From: Candidatus Gastranaerophilales bacterium
Lineage (GTDB): Bacteria; Cyanobacteriota; Vampirovibrionia; Gastranaerophilales; Gastranaerophilaceae
DNA: 64,000 bases
Direction: 5' to 3'
Assembly: GCA_944323335.1 (NCBI GenBank)
Contig: CALUSB010000001.1
Span: 52,237-116,236, forward strand
Under the pieces are notes generated by a model. The model was given only the letters and a program-made list of their open reading frames with translations. It was not told the origin of the DNA and did not search any database. Positions 41,700-50,277 of this stretch are shown here, piece after piece. Position 1 is the stretch's first letter. Each line of letters starts with the position of its first letter. Made by a program: the position numbers and the translations under genes.

Positions 41700-44600
41700 A
41701 TGATAGTTGCGGACAATCTTACTTTTAAGAAAAACGATATAGAAAAACTTCTTTTGAATTTGGATCAAAACCCTTATTCTCAAAAGAATAAAGACTTTCG
41801 CTATACGTTATCTCTTGTATACGAGTTAATTGAGGAAGAATTCTCGGATACCTTTGATACCAAAAATCAAATTCTGCGCACGACAGATATTATTTTTGAA
41901 ACAAAAAACAATAACGCAGAGATTTTTGTTACTCCGCCATATAACTTTGAATACTATCTAAAGTCAAAAGGCTCGCTCTACAAGCTTAAAGCCAAATATA
42001 AAAACATCTCGGGCGAAGATAAATACGGCTATGACATCACGCTTGATATGCTTTTTGAATACTTTACGGGCATTGACGAAAACCAAGAGCTTGCGCAGGA
42101 TGTAAGCGAAAACTACAGATTTTACTTTGACCTTTTTCAATTTGTTAAAAAAACCGTCGAAAAACTAAACTTTATACCGTCGGTAAAATTCAAAAAAGAC
42201 ACATTCTCAATTGTTTGGGAGCCTTATTTTAAAAACAAAGACTACCTGAGGTGCTATCAAACCATACTTGAGAATAATTACCTTGATACGGATACTACAA
42301 AAAAACTCATCGACAGGTACTTAAACTACCTTATATTCACGTTTTTAGGCGTTAAGCACTATAAGTTTAAAGACCTTAAAGCTGCAATTTATTTTACAAA
42401 AAATACTTCTCACAAAAGAATACTCAAAGGCAACGACTTAGGGCTTGATATTCAAAGCTGGCTTGATGAAATGTCGCTTGGCACATATGATATCATCCCT
42501 GTATTTAATATTGAAAAAATTGACGATGAGAAGTTTTTAATGCGCATTTTAGCCAAAGATAAAACAAAAAATCAAATCATCGACCTTGAAGATTTAGATG
42601 AAATGCAAAAAACGCTCATAGAAAAACAAATCAACTGGGCGACAAAATACATTGAAGATTTAGAGGATGTAACTCTTGAGCTTGATTTATCAGGGGTTTA
42701 TAAGCTAATTACACAAATTACATACTACCTTGCTCAAGCGGGCATGGAGGTAAATCTGCCTGAAGGCATGGAAAATGTTATAATTCCTCGTGCATCAATT
42801 AATGCAAAAATAAAACAAAAACGCCTGAGCGATGTTCAAGAACTCTTAAACCTCAATACAAACTCAACAATCTCGCTTGATGAGATTATGGATTTTTCAA
42901 TTGAGGTAGCGATAGGAGAAAACGAAAAAATCTCCGCTGAAGAGTTCCAAAAACTTGCGAAAGATACAAACGGGCTTATTAAATACAAAGACAAATACAT
43001 CCTCATAGACCGAGATGAAACACAAAAACTCCTTGAAAGACTTAAGAAAAAGCCTGATTTTGTAATGAATAAAATGCAGCTTTTGCACCATGCGCTATCA
43101 GGCAAAATTGAAGAGTATGACTTTGACTATGATGAAGCCTTTGCGCGCATTATATCAGACTTTACGCGTGTTGAAGAAATTTCTCTGCCAAAAAATCTCA
43201 CAGGTACGCTAAGACCTTATCAGGAAGTCGGTTTCAGGTGGTTATACACCAATGTTGCCAAGGGTTTTGGCTGCGCTATAGCTGACGATATGGGTCTTGG
43301 TAAGACAATTCAGGTCATAAGCCTTATTTTAAAATTAAAAGAAGAAAACAAACTCAAAAAGCCCGTGCTTGTAGTTTGCCCTACAACACTTATGGGCAAC
43401 TGGGAAAGAGAGCTCGAAACTTTTGCTCCGAGCCTTAAAACCTATATTTACCACGGCTTTAACAGAGAATTCAGCACAGATTGCGATGTTATTTTAACAA
43501 CTTATGCAATTTTAAGAATCGACCTTGAAGAATTTAAAAAGCACAACTGGAATTTATTTGTAATTGATGAAGCACAAAACATCAAAAATCCGCAAACATC
43601 ACAAACTCAAGCCGTAAAAACAATAAAAGCGGACATGAGAATAGCTATGACGGGTACTCCTGTTGAAAACCGCTTAAGCGAACTGTGGAGCATTTTTGAC
43701 TTTATTAACAAAGGCTATTTAGGCTCAATCAACGACTTTGGCAAAAACTACTCCGTGCCTATCGAAAGATTTAAAGAAACAACCCGCGCTCAAAAGCTCA
43801 AAAAAGCAATTTCACCTTTTATGCTAAGACGTCTTAAAACAGATAAGTCAATTATCTCTGACCTGCCTGAAAAAATCGTTCTTGATGAGTTCTGCTACCT
43901 GACAAAATCTCAAGCAGCACTTTATGAAAGAGTCCTAAACCAGTCCATGAACGACATTGCAAACTCAGGCGGCGGCATAAACAGACGCGGTGCTATTTTT
44001 AAGCTTATTACTTCTTTAAAGCAAGTCTGCAACCATCCTTATCACTACCTAAAACACGGTGATATGAGCCAAAGCGCCTCAGGCAAAACTCAAAAACTCA
44101 TTTCAATTTTGCACAACATAATATCAAATGACGAAAAAGCCCTTGTATTCACACAATACAAGGAAATGGGCTCGATTTTGGAAAAAATTATAGCGGATGA
44201 ATTTAACTTTGACCCGCTGTTTTTCCACGGTTCACTCAATGTTAAGCAAAGAGAGCAGATGATTAAAGAATTTAGCGATGAGGTGTCCAAAAAAATTATG
44301 ATTTTGTCGCTTAAAGCAGGGGGCTTAGGGCTTAACCTGACATCGGCGTCAAATGTTATCCACTATGACTTATGGTGGAACCCTGCGGTTGAAGACCAAG
44401 CAACAGACAGGACTTACCGTATCGGACAAGACAAAAATGTTATGGTGCACAGGTTTATAACACTTTCAACATTTGAAGAAAAAATAGACAAAATAATAAA
44501 AGACAAGCGCGAACTTGCTGACGCTGCAGTGTTTGCGGGTGAAAAAATAATCACCGAATTAAGTGACGATGAGATTTATGAAATTTTCTCTCTTGCTTAA
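41700..44600 (+). CDS. SNF2-family ATPase/helicase
   Basis: 966 residues. The N-terminal ~480 residues match the bacterial SNF2-associated region. The SNF2_N domain follows with motif I ADDMGLGKTIQVI (~529), VVCPTTLMGNWERE, motif II DEAQNIKN (~622), and MTGTPVENRLSELW. The helicase C half has LVFTQYKEMG, LSLKAGGLGLNLT, and ATDRTYRIGQDKNV. These translocases move along duplex DNA and remodel bound proteins; bacterial roles are often RNA-polymerase recycling or repair. I start at MIVADN since the longer ORF runs through the divergent promoter. It converges on prmC with a 4-bp stop overlap. Confidence 0.93.
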   Translation: MIVADNLTFKKNDIEKLLLNLDQNPYSQKNKDFRYTLSLVYELIEEEFSDTFDTKNQILRTTDIIFETKNNNAEIFVTPPYNFEYYLKSKGSLYKLKAKYKNISGEDKYGYDITLDMLFEYFTGIDENQELAQDVSENYRFYFDLFQFVKKTVEKLNFIPSVKFKKDTFSIVWEPYFKNKDYLRCYQTILENNYLDTDTTKKLIDRYLNYLIFTFLGVKHYKFKDLKAAIYFTKNTSHKRILKGNDLGLDIQSWLDEMSLGTYDIIPVFNIEKIDDEKFLMRILAKDKTKNQIIDLEDLDEMQKTLIEKQINWATKYIEDLEDVTLELDLSGVYKLITQITYYLAQAGMEVNLPEGMENVIIPRASINAKIKQKRLSDVQELLNLNTNSTISLDEIMDFSIEVAIGENEKISAEEFQKLAKDTNGLIKYKDKYILIDRDETQKLLERLKKKPDFVMNKMQLLHHALSGKIEEYDFDYDEAFARIISDFTRVEEISLPKNLTGTLRPYQEVGFRWLYTNVAKGFGCAIADDMGLGKTIQVISLILKLKEENKLKKPVLVVCPTTLMGNWERELETFAPSLKTYIYHGFNREFSTDCDVILTTYAILRIDLEEFKKHNWNLFVIDEAQNIKNPQTSQTQAVKTIKADMRIAMTGTPVENRLSELWSIFDFINKGYLGSINDFGKNYSVPIERFKETTRAQKLKKAISPFMLRRLKTDKSIISDLPEKIVLDEFCYLTKSQAALYERVLNQSMNDIANSGGGINRRGAIFKLITSLKQVCNHPYHYLKHGDMSQSASGKTQKLISILHNIISNDEKALVFTQYKEMGSILEKIIADEFNFDPLFFHGSLNVKQREQMIKEFSDEVSKKIMILSLKAGGLGLNLTSASNVIHYDLWWNPAVEDQATDRTYRIGQDKNVMVHRFITLSTFEEKIDKIIKDKRELADAAVFAGEKIITELSDDEIYEIFSLA

Positions 44601-45466
44601 AATTCTTCCTCAACAAGAACCATGCGAGCCGCTACCACGCGGTCAATTCCTGCTAAGTCTTTTATAACATCACTCACCTGAAAACCGTTTCTCTCAAGCA
44701 AGGTGCAGATATCTCTTGCCTGAGATTTTGCACATTCAAAGGCAATATAGCCGCCAAAATTTACATACTTTGCAGCGTTTTTAATTATTTTTTTATAAAA
44801 CTCAAGCCCGTCATCATTGGCAAAAAGCGCACTTTTAGGCTCAAAATTTAAAACCTCATAGTCAAGTTTTTTATAATCTTCTTCTTTAATATAAGGCGGA
44901 TTTGACACTACCAAATCAAACTTTTCACCCTCCCTTAAAGATGAAAATAAATCAGACTTTCTAAATACGACTTTTTTAATCAAATCAAGCTTTTGAGCGT
45001 TTTCAAGCGCAACTTGAAGAGCGTCAGAACTTATATCAACGCCTAAAACCTCAGCCTCGGGGGCATTTTTTGCTATCATACAGGCAATACACCCGCTTCC
45101 CGTGCCGATATCAAGGACATTTATCGTATCTTGTTTTTTTTCTTTTAATTTATTTATTTTATCAATAGCACAGTTTACTAAAATCTCTGTTTCATCACGC
45201 GGGATAAGGGTAGAAGAGTTTACAATAAATTTTTCTCCCATAAAATTTGCATAACCTAAAAGATACTGTATAGGCGCTTTTGTTTCTGCAAGCTTGTGCG
45301 CGAAATCAAGCACCTGCTGCTTATTTTGCACCTCTTTTTGCAAAAGCATATCCTCAACGCTTAAGTTACCGACTTCGCGAAGAATTATTCTTGCTTTGAC
45401 ATTTGCCTCATCAACATTGGCGTCGTTTAGGATTTTTTTTATTTCATTTAGTGTTTCATTCAGCAA
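44597..45466 (-). CDS. prmC: Peptide chain release factor N5-glutamine methyltransferase
   Basis: 289 residues. The N-terminal helical domain has APIQYLLGYANFMGEKFIVNSSTLIPRDETE. The SAM-binding Rossmann part has VLDIGTGSGCIACMIAKN and the glutamine-contacting VVSNPPYIKEED. It methylates the GGQ glutamine of RF1 and RF2. The start codon is TTG, with GGAG 9 nt upstream; no ATG fits the family start. It overlaps the upstream unknown gene by 11 bp; prfA is not adjacent. Confidence 0.95.
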   Translation of the reverse strand: MLNETLNEIKKILNDANVDEANVKARIILREVGNLSVEDMLLQKEVQNKQQVLDFAHKLAETKAPIQYLLGYANFMGEKFIVNSSTLIPRDETEILVNCAIDKINKLKEKKQDTINVLDIGTGSGCIACMIAKNAPEAEVLGVDISSDALQVALENAQKLDLIKKVVFRKSDLFSSLREGEKFDLVVSNPPYIKEEDYKKLDYEVLNFEPKSALFANDDGLEFYKKIIKNAAKYVNFGGYIAFECAKSQARDICTLLERNGFQVSDVIKDLAGIDRVVAARMVLVEEEF

Positions 45467-45965
45467 AATCTTCTTCTCCCTTGCCTTTTGGCTCGATTAT
45501 CTCCATTATCCAGTTTCTTAAATCAAGCCTTGTAGCACCCTCAAGCGGCTTTTGGGCAACATTATGGGCGCGTGCCACTTTTTCATAATACCATAGCTGC
45601 TTTTTTGTGGGCTTTAATTTAGACATTTTAAAATCATTTGCGCGCTTTCTTGCCTCTTTTTGGAGTGCTTTTTGCTTTTCTATAAGAGGTTTTTGGGCCT
45701 CTTTTTGTTTATTTTCCCAAAAAATATACTCAAAAAATTTTTTAATATCTTCTAAAAATTCATCATTTGAAAAATTCTCGAGAGCAAACTCAAAATGAAC
45801 ATTGCCTACATCGTTGTAGTAGTTTTCTTCTTCTATAAACTTATCTAAAAGCTCATCTTTAGAGAGTTTTGGATGTTTTTTTGCAAAAGACCTCAAAAAG
45901 CTCACCAACTGCGAGCGCTGGCGGGGCGTAAGGTAGAGAAAAACGCTGTTTTTAATGTATTGCAT
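45456..45965 (-). CDS. Unknown basic helical protein in the prmC operon
   Basis: 169 residues, no family recognised. The N-terminus (YLTPRQRSQLVSFLRSFAKKHP) and centre are helical; residues ~85-120 are strongly Lys/Arg/Gln-rich (KQKEAQKPLIEKQKALQKEARKRAND), probably a long basic helix. The C-terminus holds a compact helix pair (GATRLDLRNWIMEII). It might bind nucleic acid or the ribosome given its charge and its place between a 55-codon gene and prmC, but this is a guess. The start follows the upstream stop by 1 nt. Confidence 0.8.
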   Translation of the reverse strand: MQYIKNSVFLYLTPRQRSQLVSFLRSFAKKHPKLSKDELLDKFIEEENYYNDVGNVHFEFALENFSNDEFLEDIKKFFEYIFWENKQKEAQKPLIEKQKALQKEARKRANDFKMSKLKPTKKQLWYYEKVARAHNVAQKPLEGATRLDLRNWIMEIIEPKGKGEEDFAE

Positions 45966-45966
45966 G

Positions 45967-46134
45967 TTAAATTAAATCATCAGGCTTAATTTGTTTTTTG
46001 TCAAGATGAAACTTTGCAAACCTTGCTTTTATGGGGTTTGTAGCATTTAGATTAAATTGAAACTCAGAGTCCTTTTTCTTTGACTCTTTTTCAATCTTCT
46101 TTTCTTCAATAAATGTGAGTTTATCTTTTTCCAT
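45967..46134 (-). CDS. 55-residue basic small protein, first gene of the prmC operon
   Basis: An open frame of 55 codons, rich in Lys and Glu (MEKDKLTFIEEKKIEKESKK at the start), ending ...KPDDLI. I accept it because it ends 1 nt before the next ATG, keeps coding-like composition, and has TATAAT exactly 6 nt before its ATG, in the same leaderless layout as many genes here. Without it there would be a 237-bp gap before era. Function unknown. Confidence 0.65.
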   Translation of the reverse strand: MEKDKLTFIEEKKIEKESKKKDSEFQFNLNATNPIKARFAKFHLDKKQIKPDDLI

Positions 46135-46140
46135 GATGAT

Positions 46141-46146
46141 ATTATA
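46141..46146 (-). promoter_or_regulatory. TATAAT promoter of the small-protein/prmC operon
   Basis: The hexamer ends 6 nt before the ATG of the 55-codon gene on the minus strand. No Shine-Dalgarno. Confidence 0.55.
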
Positions 46147-46202
46147 TACCTTTTATATATCTATAAAGTATTTTTAAAATCAAAAATTGCCAATGTTTAA
46201 AA

Positions 46203-47111
46203 TTACTTTACATCAAGACCCAAAGATTTAATAAACGCGCTGTCTTTTTGCCAGTTTTTAACAACTTTGACAAAAAGCTCAAGAAAGATTTTCTTTTGTG
46301 CGATTTTTTCAAGCTCAAGACGGGCAGATGTTCCGATTTTTTTGAGCATAGAGCCGCCTTTGCCTATTAAAATTTTCTTTTGCGAATCGTTTGAAACAAT
46401 AATCTGCGCACTTATTTTATCGATATTTTCTTCTTCTTTATAATTTTCAACAACAACAGCTACAGAGTGAGGAATTTCATCTTTTGTAGAAAAAATTATC
46501 TTCTCTCTTATCACCTCACTTGCTATATCGCGCATTGTTTGGTCTGTAACTTCATCCTCATCATACATTTTTAATCCCTCGGGAATAAAGTTTTTTATTT
46601 TTTTGATAAGGTCATCTATGTTTCTCCCGGTTTTTGCACTTATTTTTATGGTATCTGTAGGGGAACTAAACAAAGACTTGTAAGAATAGGCATTAAGCTC
46701 CCTTTTTGCAAGGTCTTTTATCAAATCAGCCTTGTTCATAACAAGCAAAACAGGCGTTTTTATTTCTTTTAGGTAATTTTCAACTATCCACTTGTCCCCT
46801 AAACCCGCAGGGTCATTAGCATCCACAAGAAAAAGTATTAAATCTGCATCTTCAAGTACGCTTTTTGTCTGCTCGGATAATGCCTCACCAAGCTTATTTA
46901 GGGGTTTATGAATACCGGGGGTATCTATAAAAACTATTTGAGAATCACAATCCGAATAAATTCCTTTTATATTTTTTCTTGTAGTTTGTGCAACAGGAGT
47001 TGTAATGGCGATTTTTTGGCCTACAAGCCTGTTTAAAAGAGTTGACTTGCCGACATTAGGACGCGCAATTATTGCAACAAAACCTGATTTGAAAGTTTGC
47101 GCTATATCCAT
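46203..47111 (-). CDS. era: GTPase Era
   Basis: 302 residues. G1 ARPNVGKSTLLNRLVG, G3 DTPGIHKP, and G4 MNKAD are followed by the Era-specific C-terminal KH domain with IVSNDSQKKILIGKGGSMLKKIG. It binds the 3' end of 16S rRNA during 30S maturation. AAAGGG precedes the ATG. It diverges from the TolA-like gene across a 117-bp AT-rich region. Confidence 0.96.
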   Translation of the reverse strand: MDIAQTFKSGFVAIIARPNVGKSTLLNRLVGQKIAITTPVAQTTRKNIKGIYSDCDSQIVFIDTPGIHKPLNKLGEALSEQTKSVLEDADLILFLVDANDPAGLGDKWIVENYLKEIKTPVLLVMNKADLIKDLAKRELNAYSYKSLFSSPTDTIKISAKTGRNIDDLIKKIKNFIPEGLKMYDEDEVTDQTMRDIASEVIREKIIFSTKDEIPHSVAVVVENYKEEENIDKISAQIIVSNDSQKKILIGKGGSMLKKIGTSARLELEKIAQKKIFLELFVKVVKNWQKDSAFIKSLGLDVK

Positions 47112-47143
47112 TTTTACCCTTTCTTTGCCAAAAAATTAATTCA

Positions 47144-47173
47144 TTGTATAATTGCTGATATAAACATTATAAT
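47144..47173 (+). promoter_or_regulatory. Probable promoter of the 47229 gene
   Basis: TTGTAT and TATAAT with 18-bp spacing; the predicted start is about 50 nt before the ATG. Confidence 0.5.
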
Positions 47174-47228
47174 ATAAAATTAAATTTTAATTGACCCTGC
47201 ATAAAACAGGTAAGGAACAAAAAAGATA

Positions 47229-48971
47229 ATGAAAAAAATTCTTTTAATACTAATGGGGATAGTAGTTTTTGGCTCTTGCGCTTTTTCAATTGAAAGTGAT
47301 TTTAAAAACAGCCTATTAAAAGTCGACCTTGTAAAATGCGGCTCAAATGACTACAACGTAAGGCTCTACACCCAAAAGCCCTACAGTGAACCCGTAAAAA
47401 TCATTAAAAAAACAAATACCAGCTATTATATGCTCTTACCTGAAACATTCCACTCCGTAGGCTCAATAAGCCCTGTGGGCGACATTAAAAATGTTGAAGT
47501 TAAGCTATTCCCCTACGCAGGACAGGACTTAAATAACGGCTATACAAAAATTACAATTTATACAACAAAACCTGTTAATATAAGCCCAAAAATATCGACC
47601 GCATCAGGTTCTGTTGCCCCCTCAATCGATACAAAAAAACTCGCACAACTTGATAGCGCATTTAATACAAAACAGGCGCAAATCCAAGCAAGAGAGCGCC
47701 AAGCGCAATATGAGGCTAATCAAAAACAAATTCAGCAGCAAAAAGCCCTTGAAGCACAAAGGGCAGCTCAAGCTGAAGCTCAAAGAAAAGCACAATTAGA
47801 GGCGCAAAGAAGAGCTCAATTAGAAGCACAGAGAAAAGCCCAACAACTTGAAGCGCAAAAAAGAGCACAGGTTGAGGCACAAAAGAAAGCTCTAATTGAG
47901 GCTCAAAGAAGAGCTCAATTAGAAGCACAAAGGGCGGCTCAAGCTGAAGCTCAAAGAAAAGCACGATTAGAAGCGCAAAAAAGAGCACAGGCTGAGGCAC
48001 AAAAAAGGGCTCAGGAAGAAAAACTAAGACAACAAAGGGCGCTGCAAAATCAAATAAAACCTCAACAAAACGTAAAACCCGCCGCAAAACCTGTGCAAAA
48101 ACAAACCCCCGCAGTGCAAAAACAAGCTCCCGCGGTACAAAAAACTGCGACTGCACCTAAGGTTACAGTAGAGCAAAAACCTCAAGAGCAAGCTAAACCC
48201 ACAGTTCAACAAGAACCTCAACAAGAAACTCAAGAAACAACCCAAAATGTAGTCACAGAGGATATTACAAACAATCCTGAAATAAATGAACCCGTAACAA
48301 TTCCCGATGCGATAGATGAGCAGAACACAAAAGTATCATTTATAGAGATTTTAAAGGATAAATTATCACCGCTTAAGCCTTATTATTATATTATAATCGA
48401 TAATCCGATACTTATAATTGCCTCTCTTGTAGCACTTATAGGGATAATAATGCTTTTACTGCTGAACAAAAACCAGAAAAAAGGACAAAATAAGGACATG
48501 CCGGAAGATAAAACACTAACTGATACCACAGAAAAAATTGACCTTGAAACACTTAAAGAAGCAGATACAACTACAAATCCGCTTATTGAAAATAACACAC
48601 AAGATGAAGTTCAATCTTTTAAAGATGAATTCAAAGATTTGGCTATGGATGTACAAATAAGTGAAACTCCAGTAAGTACAATGGAAAAAGAAGAGCCCTA
48701 CATCGAACCTGAAGTGCTCTCATCTGTAGAAATTGCACCAAACAGAGGCTTTATGGTCATTGACCGCCAAGGTGTTAAGGCGCTTTTTGGCTACATAGAA
48801 GATGATGTATTTTTACTTTATCAATTTAGACAATACTTATCTGACAGCTCTATAAAATATAGAATTTCAGAAAAGCAAGATGATAAAACTTTCTTTATAG
48901 TAAAAGTAGATAAATTCAAACTGCTTGTAAGAGTTACAAACAAATTAATGCGCCTTGAGCTTGAAATGTAA
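47229..48971 (+). CDS. TolA-like envelope protein with 8-residue helical repeats
   Basis: 580 residues. N-terminal signal (MKKILLILMGIVVFGSCAFS), possibly a lipoprotein since it ends in FGSC. A beta-rich domain follows (~25-125). About twelve 8-residue units of the type QRKAQLEA (~172-266) then form a long charged Ala/Gln helix, like TolA domain II. Next are a Gln/Pro-rich linker (~270-340), one membrane helix (~388-413, YYYIIIDNPILIIASLVALI), and a cytosolic C-terminal domain (RGFMVIDRQGVKALFGYIEDD). Domain and membrane order suggest an envelope-spanning strut linked to a cytoplasmic sensor. No family recognised for the ends. A 48-codon gene overlaps the stop (TAATG). Confidence 0.8.
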   Translation: MKKILLILMGIVVFGSCAFSIESDFKNSLLKVDLVKCGSNDYNVRLYTQKPYSEPVKIIKKTNTSYYMLLPETFHSVGSISPVGDIKNVEVKLFPYAGQDLNNGYTKITIYTTKPVNISPKISTASGSVAPSIDTKKLAQLDSAFNTKQAQIQARERQAQYEANQKQIQQQKALEAQRAAQAEAQRKAQLEAQRRAQLEAQRKAQQLEAQKRAQVEAQKKALIEAQRRAQLEAQRAAQAEAQRKARLEAQKRAQAEAQKRAQEEKLRQQRALQNQIKPQQNVKPAAKPVQKQTPAVQKQAPAVQKTATAPKVTVEQKPQEQAKPTVQQEPQQETQETTQNVVTEDITNNPEINEPVTIPDAIDEQNTKVSFIEILKDKLSPLKPYYYIIIDNPILIIASLVALIGIIMLLLLNKNQKKGQNKDMPEDKTLTDTTEKIDLETLKEADTTTNPLIENNTQDEVQSFKDEFKDLAMDVQISETPVSTMEKEEPYIEPEVLSSVEIAPNRGFMVIDRQGVKALFGYIEDDVFLLYQFRQYLSDSSIKYRISEKQDDKTFFIVKVDKFKLLVRVTNKLMRLELEM

Positions 48972-49117
48972 TGGGAAAAGACAAAAAGAATAAAAAAATT
49001 AAACTAAACCCAAAAAAATGGGGGATTGATTTTAATAAAAACGAATACTATGAAATAGTAGAGTCAAATTCCGCGCGCCCTAAGGACTCTTTTAAAAGTA
49101 AATATTTGAAAAATTAA
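48971..49117 (+). CDS. 48-residue very basic small protein
   Basis: An open frame of 48 codons starting MGKDKKNKKIKLNPKKWGID, rich in Lys and Asn. The ATG shares the A of the upstream stop codon (TAATG), which implies translational coupling to the TolA-like gene. Highly basic, with no membrane segment. Function unknown; nucleic-acid or lipid-headgroup binding would suit its charge. Confidence 0.6.
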   Translation: MGKDKKNKKIKLNPKKWGIDFNKNEYYEIVESNSARPKDSFKSKYLKN

Positions 49118-49139
49118 AATGTCCTTTTCATTGCATGGC

Positions 49140-49159
49140 ATTATAAAATATTTTATAAT
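49140..49159. promoter_or_regulatory. 20-bp perfect palindrome at the pseudopilin promoter
   Basis: ATTATAAAATATTTTATAAT is its own complement and contains TATAAT on each strand. Transcription from the plus-strand hexamer would give a ~28-nt leader before the pilin ATG. It could also bind a dimeric regulator. Confidence 0.5.
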
Positions 49160-49193
49160 GTCTGTAGCGACTTTAGGATTATCGGGTATTCTA

Positions 49194-49790
49194 ATGAAGA
49201 GTTTTATTTTTACGGATAGAAAAACGGCTTTTACTTTAGCAGAAGTACTTATTACGCTTGCTATAATAGGCATAGTTGCAGCTATGACAATACCTATTGT
49301 TACTGCTAAATCTAAACAATATGAATACAGAACGGGCGGGAAAAAAGCTTACTCTGTCCTAAATAACATAATTCAAGATGTGGCACTAAAAGAAGATATG
49401 GCGCCTGAAGATTATAACAACAGAACTGATGCGGAAAATGAAGTTTATTTAGACCATATAAAAAGCAGGCTTAACTCAGTAAGAGAAACAACCGATGCTC
49501 AGGGAAACACCGTTTATTATACTGCAGATGGTTTCAGATACCACATAGTAAATTCATACACTTATTATGTCGATGTTGACGGAGACAAAAAACCTACAAA
49601 CATTGACACTCAAAAAACCAACTGGAAAACAGCAAAATATAAAGATGAGAGCGACTTATTCGGACTTGATTGGGAAAAAGTAAACCTGTCTGATATGTTC
49701 TATATCTATTTTAGTCCCGACAACGGCAGAAGTGTAATACTTCCCTATGTTCAAGGGGTGGAAAACATAGCCGCAGGGGCCAATCCCTAG
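49194..49790 (+). CDS. Type IV pilin-like/pseudopilin with N-methylation motif
   Basis: 198 residues. A short basic leader ends at the prepilin peptidase site and is followed by the class III helix: KTA|FTLAEVLITLAIIGIVAAMTIPIV, with the conserved Glu at +5. The rest is a soluble globular domain with Tyr-rich beta segments. Prepilin peptidase would cleave before Phe; Ala replaces the usual Gly at -1. It lies alone, without pil or gsp assembly genes here. I choose the inner ATG because the longer ORF has unrelated residues before the leader and runs through the promoter palindrome. Confidence 0.85.
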   Translation: MKSFIFTDRKTAFTLAEVLITLAIIGIVAAMTIPIVTAKSKQYEYRTGGKKAYSVLNNIIQDVALKEDMAPEDYNNRTDAENEVYLDHIKSRLNSVRETTDAQGNTVYYTADGFRYHIVNSYTYYVDVDGDKKPTNIDTQKTNWKTAKYKDESDLFGLDWEKVNLSDMFYIYFSPDNGRSVILPYVQGVENIAAGANP

Positions 49791-50233
49791 CGCTTAGCAG
49801 CTTTTGAAATATCTCTTTGTATGTCTTTTTTCTTTAGCGCATCTCTTTTATCGTAGAGTTTCTTACCCTTTGCAAGCGCTATATCAAGCTTTGCCCATCT
49901 GCCCGAAAAATACATCTCAAGCGGGACTATAGTGTAGTTTTCCTGCTTTACTTTGCCGAGCATTTTTAAAATTTCTTTTTTATTTAAAAGCAGCTTTCTT
50001 ACGCGCTTTTCCTCATGGTTAAAGCGATTTCCCTGCTCATATAAACTTATGTGAGCGTTGTATAAAAAAGCCTCCATATCCTCAATTTTTACAAAAGAGT
50101 CTTTTAAATTTATCGCACCTTTTCTTATTGATTTTATCTCAGTTCCGGTTAAAACAAGCCCAGCTGTGAACTTATCAAAAATCAAAAAATCATGATATGC
50201 TTTTTTGTTTGTTGTAATTATTTTTTTCTGCAT
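49787..50233 (-). CDS. smpB: SsrA-binding protein SmpB
   Basis: A 148-residue tmRNA-binding protein for trans-translation. Recognisable from NKKAYHDFLIFDKFTAGLVLTGTEIKSIRKGAINLKDSFV, YEQGNRFNHE, and the C-terminal GKKLYDKRDALKKKDIQRDISKA tail. TATAAT, half of a long inverted repeat, ends 6 nt before the ATG, with no Shine-Dalgarno. Confidence 0.96.
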   Translation of the reverse strand: MQKKIITTNKKAYHDFLIFDKFTAGLVLTGTEIKSIRKGAINLKDSFVKIEDMEAFLYNAHISLYEQGNRFNHEEKRVRKLLLNKKEILKMLGKVKQENYTIVPLEMYFSGRWAKLDIALAKGKKLYDKRDALKKKDIQRDISKAAKR

Positions 50234-50239
50234 AAAAGG

Positions 50240-50267
50240 ATTATAACACAGTTTATTGTGTTATAAT
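50240..50267. promoter_or_regulatory. Inverted repeat forming divergent smpB / histidine kinase promoters
   Basis: ATTATAACACA, 6 bp, TGTGTTATAAT: two perfect 11-bp arms, each ending in a TATAAT hexamer that faces outwards. One serves smpB (leaderless), the other the kinase (4-nt leader). This is a natural operator shape for a dimeric repressor, or simply back-to-back promoters. Confidence 0.55.
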
Positions 50268-50277
50268 GTTGCCTGAG

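Noticed and set aside
41616..41783. Upstream N-terminal extensions of ricT and the SNF2 gene
   Set aside because: They overlap each other and the divergent promoters, and family starts fit the inner Met codons.
47716..48245. Long antisense ORFs rich in Phe/Leu/Val
   Set aside because: Mirror images of the Ala/Gln/Arg repeat region of the plus-strand gene; no ribosome site.
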